64,000 bases of DNA from Agaricus subrufescens (Eukaryota > Basidiomycota > Agaricomycetes > Agaricales > Agaricaceae): the NCBI GenBank assembly GCA_029945375.1, contig CM057060.1, positions 2,852,001-2,916,000 of the forward strand, given 5' to 3'. A program made the position numbers and the translations under genes. The notes below the pieces were generated by a model that ran no database searches, had not been told where the DNA came from, and worked only from the letters and a program-made list of their open reading frames with translations. Numbering within the stretch: the stretch's first letter is position 1; each line of letters opens with the position of its first letter. Positions 59,101 to 64,000 of this stretch are shown here, piece by piece.

Positions 59101-59490
59101 CTATTATTCCGTGTTGTGCCATCTAACCTCTACTTTGTAGCGCCGTCATACTACACTCTTGCACACCAAACCGCAGGATCAACTGGAGCAGACATTGTTA
59201 GATAAGGCTGTCAGTGAGGTGAGCTGGCCTATGGAGCCTGCCATGTTTCCCATCCTCAAGATGGATGTGAGTTTTTGATTGTTGTGTGCCTCTCATTCAC
59301 TAATCAACTCACAAAGGATACCAACTCTCCGTACCGATATGTGTTTATTGGTCATGGCCTGAGATGTTGCCTGTTTTGGTTTGATGAGAAGGGTTGGCTG
59401 GGTGGGCGGTGTCGGCTTAGTTGTAAGGTGGCACCCAAAGAGAGGTATGCTGTTTCCGACTGCGTTATTCACCTCCCGGAGCAGTTCTAG
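57164..59490 (+). CDS. NACHT-domain STAND NTPase (NLR-like)
   Basis: Six exons (57164-57260, 57313-57417, 57489-58796, 58839-59041, 59141-59266, 59317-59490) give 670 aa. The N-terminus MLLDRFSRFFHKSKK is short and basic, followed by a KVTVKGGQMVD segment and the linker RSPAPRCLPGTRERIL common before fungal NACHT domains. Walker A is GPAGAGKS (about 121-128), Walker B FFIIIDGLDEC (about 223-233), and the sensor-like RWLIASRPE follows. The next segment has MRRLEGIASGLFILAATIARY. The roughly 230 residues at the C-terminus contain no WD40, ankyrin or TPR repeats, unlike typical NLRs, and a recognisable death-inducing N-terminal domain is also missing. It may be a truncated or two-component NLR. 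ATP binding is supported by motifs; a role in non-self recognition is inference from the family. Confidence 0.88.
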
Positions 59491-60284
59491 GAATAATTCA
59501 ATTTTTTTTACTGCTTCATTTGTTGGCGGCCTGTTTTATCTAGTAGTCTCAATGATGGTTCGGCGTAAGATAGAATACGACGCAATATAAGAATACTTGG
59601 ACTTCTTGTTGCCTCGGCCAGTAGTGTTTTAGCCACCTTCAATTTGTTGTCTTGTACCAGCCTATTCAATGCCTAAATTGAAGGCCGCTTATTCGTTGTG
59701 CTTGAACCGTCATCGAGCATCGCATTTGTATGTAGATAACGGGCAAGGGGTAGATTACTATTGAGGAGTTTGCTTCGTTCTACAAAGACAATTATAGACT
59801 TATTTTGTAGACATCGCCTCAGTGAGCTTGTCTTTCATGAACTGCACAGACGCGGTGATCTTGTCAAATCAACCTGATTAGTACAACCTGTTGGTTGATA
59901 AGCCTTGGATATTGCTTGGTCAGATGATATTTTATGTGTTTGCGGTCCTGTTGGAAGACAAGATATCACATATTGAATTATGCAGATTGAGCCACAGCAG
60001 GTAGATAAGTAATGCGAGCCATTGAAGGTGCGGGGGTGGGCAGTCAGAGGCACTATGAGAGCAGGTATACGCCGTGGCATTTGCACTGTAGTGACCTGCA
60101 CATTCTCGGCAATAGCACACAATGGGAATGCTCAGAGTGAGAGAACGCGTCGATTTCGATTGCAGGTGCACGCTGCACGTGACCGCGTGGCTGGAGTCAA
60201 TAGGAGGCGTACATTGTTGTCGACGATTCAAGTGCCCCAGTCTGGTGTCTGAGCCAAAGTGATCCAGATCGTTCAAACCACACC
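59491..60284. other. Spacer between duplicated units
   Basis: No gene was seen. Towards the right end it runs into a degraded equivalent of the DUF6699 N-terminal region. Confidence 0.45.
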
Positions 60285-61825
60285 AGGTCCGACTGCACAA
60301 CCGAGGCAGCAACCACTTGGGCCACCGCAGGCACAAGGATATCCTGGCGCAATGCCGCCCCCAGGCTTCTATGGAGGAACGCCATACAGTCAATCATTCA
60401 TCCCTTCACAGCCTTAGTTGGTACCCATCCACTACCACCTCTAGGGCCCGGCGGATTGGCTGTTGATTATACTGTCCTTCCACATACACCCCCCTCACCC
60501 ATGGGTCAAACACCCCAATTCCCTCCTCCGAATCCCGGGGCCTGGCATGGCGTGCCCCAAATACGGTACCAATGCACCACGCACCGGGAATGGGACAAGG
60601 GCCGCCCTCCTCGCCCTGGTATCCCCAGGGCCAACCACAACGCCCGATGCACTATGCTACACCGATGATGTGTTATGGCGGGGTCCTGTTGCAAGGTGAT
60701 CCGTTTCCTGGAGGCGGATGGCCTTCTCCGGCGGCTGGTTTTGGTCCCGGTCTAATATCAAAGGTCCCGGCTCATGCTATGGGTGGTGGTGGGTTCTACG
60801 GTGGTGGTGGTGGCGGTAACCCTGGAGGAGAATGGCCTGGATATGGTTTTCCGCCAGTGCCACCCCAGCCGCAACCGATTTTCAGGATACAGGTGATCAA
60901 GTGACATAATGGGCAACATTGTGAGTTATTTCCTCGTCTCAATCAAGATCTAAATGAGTTAAAAATATACTATATATAGATGGTCCCGTTTTAACACCTT
61001 TTCAACTCAATCGTCGAGGCTCGACTCGAGATCAATTCCCTTCTTTTGCCTCTGCCAGAAGAAGGGGAGCACGTACACCTTAAATGAAATATGCTTATGC
61101 CGTCTAGTCTGGTTCATCGTTCCGACGATCATTACCAGATATCATGGTCCAAAGGCCGTGGCGAACCTGCTACATTTCCTCGCATCACTCAACTCAGAAT
61201 CACGTCGAATCATTTCCCGTGGTTTATCGAAGTAGATGCGCAGGATGAAGAGGCTGGTGTGACTTGCGGCGAAGTTATTGACACAATTGCTAAAGCTATG
61301 GATAAACTCACGTTGGCATCGGATTATAACAGTCTGCCTAAAGAGAAAAAGGAAAAGGTTAATCGGGCATACAGACATAATAGGTCGAGGAGTGCAGATG
61401 TACCAGGAGGGAGGCTGGGTGAGGGATTGAAGAGAATGGACTTTTTATGCGATTTGACGGCGTTCGGGGGGCTAGAAGCAGATGAGAGCGTTGTGCATAG
61501 GACATGCAGTGTGACGCTACCGGGATATGTTGTTCTGAGATGCATCAAGGAGAGGACGCCATTGGAGCAGATGAACGAGCAGAAACAACGGGCGCAGGAA
61601 CTGCACGACGCGGAACAAACGTTGGCGAGGGAGAGACTTGAAGCTCAGTGGGCGGAAGAGAGATCAAAGGCTTCAAGTGCGAGGGGTAGTACAAGAGGGA
61701 GCATCTCGAGGAGTAGTCGAAGGAGTCAAACGACTTCTACCATGTCCGGGAGCTATTCGGGGAGCGATATTGGGATTGATGTAGAAGATGCGAGCGATGA
61801 TGAATCAAGTTCGGGTCATCGATAG
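60285..61825 (+). pseudogene. DUF6699 Gly/Pro-rich gene, broken second copy
   Basis: It aligns along its length with 55276-56871, but has several independent lesions. A nonsense TAG replaces a Tyr codon at 60415-60417. One base is missing near 60553-60558. Small deletions and a stop lie near the end of exon 1 (about 60885-60910). About two bases are missing near 61006, and Trp became TGA at 61085-61087. After that the frame is open to the normal stop (61091-61825), with few changes in the DUF6699 core. A product of that 3' part from an internal ATG cannot be excluded, but the gene as a whole is broken. Confidence 0.85.
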
Positions 61826-62116
61826 AAGCCGGGAGGTTGGATTTACAATCTATTGTATGTACCACTTATGGATTGGTTATGCTATGTGTATATGTTTATT
61901 CAAGATGCCTCTGGCGCGTACATTGCAGTGACGAGGAGCAGGGGACACGATGATGATAACTGGCCGAACAGGTTACCGGTTCATTAATGAATCTTCTTTG
62001 TTTGGTCTGTGCGTGCGTGAGGCAAGTCTAAGTATATATTGAACAAGCGCCGTGACAAAGTACAAGATACAACGAGGCCAGGCGGTCACGGCTTTAGGAA
62101 GTCTCCTCTTGCCACG

Positions 62117-64000
62117 ATGCTTCTTGACCGCTTCTCGCGTTTCTTTCACAAGTCGAAAAAATATCGAAAGGATGATACGTCGCCTAACATTGCGGTCAAG
62201 GATCAAGCTGCAGGTGAGCGGACCAGTTATTGATAGCCATCGAAAGTACCTCACTCTGTTTCAAGGGACGGGCTGTGGGATGTTCACCAATGCTACTGAT
62301 GTCACAGTAAATGGTGGTACCCTGGTTAATGGCCCCACGACTTATAACACATTCAATTCGGGAGCAGGAGGTATGTGATCAGACCTCTATAACCGCTCAT
62401 CATTGCCTCACTATTCCTGATCGATGCGCTTCATCAGTCTTGCAATTTATGCTCCCTCACATATGTACTGATGCTACCACCGATGCACTTGTACGAAGCC
62501 CACCTCCTAGATGTCTTCCTGGAACTCGCGAGCGAATCCTGAAGATTTTGAACGAGTGGCTAATCAATTATCTTTGGATGATTGTTTGGCTCAGCGGTCC
62601 TGCTGGTGCTGGAAAGTCGGCTGTTGCGCAGACCTTTGCTGAAGAGTGCGCTAAGCGAAATCGTCTTGGAGCGGCATATTTTTTCATTCGATCATCGCAG
62701 AGCCATCATCCTCGAACTCTCATTCCAACCCTCGCATATCAACTCGCGGTCAATGTTCCTGGATATAAGAATATCCTTGGGCATGCAATCTTCGAGGACC
62801 CTTCTATCTTCGACAAAGCGCTTCAAGTACAAATGCAGAGACTCATCGTCGAGCCCTTCACAACTTTACAGGTGCAGAAGCCCGAAATAGCTGAAAAACC
62901 TTTCTTTATTATCATAGACGGACTGGATGAATGCAAAGGCGAGGAAGCACAATGCGAGATCGTCGAGATGATTGGAGAAGTAGTTCGACTGAAAAAGGAC
63001 CTTCCTCTTCGCTGGTTGATCATCAGTCGCCCCGAGTTCCACCTACAGTACACGTTCTCTCAACCAGACCTTGCCATCGACTATCATAAAGAAGTATTAC
63101 TGATCGATGCGGACACGATAAGAGATGTCAACCTCTACCTCCGATATACTCTAGAGAACATTCGGATCAAATCCTTGATTAAGGCCCCTTGGCCTCCCGA
63201 GTTGGATATGCGGAGGCTGGAGGGCATTGCCTCGGGACTGTTTATTCTTGCGGCCACTATTGTTCGCTATGTCTCCGACGTCAAATATAGAAACCCCCAG
63301 CGACGCCTTCAAGATTTCTTTGCATTCATGGATCATGAAGATCGTGCTACTACGACAAACCCTCTTGAGACTCTTGACCAGCTCTATTCTCAAATTCTAT
63401 CTGAAATACCCGCCGATGTTTATCCAATAACGAAGCGCATACTGGCTTTTCAGGCTCGTAACACCATCAACACACGCAATGTGTCCGTTCTCTGCACTCT
63501 ACTTCGCCTAGATCAAGATGTGTTTCATGATGCTGTTAAAAGTCTCCATTCGCTTTTTGATATACCTCCACGCAGTGTGAATCGTCCCATGCGGCCGCAT
63601 CATGCATCATTTAGGGATTACCTTAGGTCACAAACTCGATCTGGCGAGTTTCATCTTGGCTTTCACGATCGCGGCAAATCCTGTGCCAACGAGTTTTTGT
63701 TCTGGTACAAGACCATGCTTGAAGAACCTTGTTGGATTTCGGATGGTATATCCCTGAGGTTGCTGTGGCTTTGATTTCCGCTTACCTGACGGCTAGATTC
63801 ATTCAGTTCGATTCTAGGGTCAGTTAGGAACACCGTATTGCCTGGTGTGGTGTGGGATAGTGTACCGACATCTTATATAGTGCGAGGAGTTGTGAGTCTC
63901 TCGCTCTGGTATGGCCTTGCTGCAATGGGTGCCGACCTCAACGCGGAGCTTCTTGCCGGACTCGAGCATTTTGATTTCAGGTACATGTTGGTGAACACCA
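62117..64000 (+). CDS. NACHT-domain STAND NTPase, second copy, cut by window edge
   Basis: Exons 62117-62213, 62266-62370, 62438-63745 and 63797-63990 are visible, and the rest lies beyond the window. Exon sizes 1-3 equal those of the first copy (97, 105, 1308 nt). Walker A GPAGAGKS and Walker B FFIIIDGLDEC are kept. N-terminal residues coded by exon 2 differ strongly (FTNATDVTVNGGTLVNGP against FANANKVTVKGGQMVDRS), and the end of exon 3 also diverges. The exon-4 acceptor of copy 1 (TTACAG) is mutated to TTACCT; a TAG nine bases on keeps the frame with three residues lost. No disabling change was seen up to the edge. Confidence 0.82.

Noticed and set aside
1..64000. CRISPR arrays, operons, bacterial-type elements and complete transposons
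   Set aside because: The intron-rich genes are eukaryotic; no regular spacer arrays, transposase, integrase or reverse-transcriptase frames were found.

Overview
This is a 64 kb piece of a basidiomycete nuclear genome, probably from an Agaricomycete and plausibly Agaricales. The genes are dense, carry many short introns (about 45-75 bp, GT-AG), and belong to families typical of mushrooms: laccase, DUF6533 and DUF6699 proteins, NACHT-type STAND NTPases, and a DOPA-dioxygenase-like enzyme. I rebuilt the exon-intron structures by hand from splice signals, reading frame and family resemblance. For almost every multi-exon gene the summed exon lengths come out as a multiple of three.

The left part, about 1-40 kb, is mostly conserved housekeeping and metabolic genes: a class-3 lipase (3' part only), a single-pass membrane protein, a small unknown protein, the giant ribosome-biogenesis factor UTP20 (8.4 kb, 11 exons), glutamate 5-kinase, PRPP synthetase, a DOPA 4,5-dioxygenase-like protein, ALG2, a carboxypeptidase Y-type protease, an HMG-box factor, a D-lactate dehydrogenase-type enzyme, a CCDC124/Lso2-type protein, a calcipressin, an unknown protein, a large cysteine-rich single-pass membrane protein and a PP2C phosphatase. 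Three neighbouring pairs share short divergent upstream regions: UTP20/glutamate kinase, DODA/ALG2 and D-LDH/CCDC124.

From about 40 kb onward the window becomes accessory in character. A four-unit tandem array of about 350 bp units lies between the convergent PP2C and laccase genes. The laccase-like gene has lost three of the eight histidines of the trinuclear copper site. Next come a decayed antisense NACHT relic, a roughly 3 kb segmental duplication with two intact DUF6533 membrane-protein genes, a short DUF6699 gene, and a roughly 4.9 kb tandem duplication. Each unit of that last duplication pairs a Gly/Pro-rich DUF6699 gene with a NACHT NTPase gene. In the second unit the DUF6699 gene is a pseudogene while the NACHT frame stays open to the window edge.

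The right half therefore looks like a birth-and-death neighbourhood of an NLR-like gene family with a recurrent DUF6699 neighbour. This is the best candidate in the window for an undescribed system. No RNA genes, CRISPR arrays or recognisable transposon coding regions were seen.
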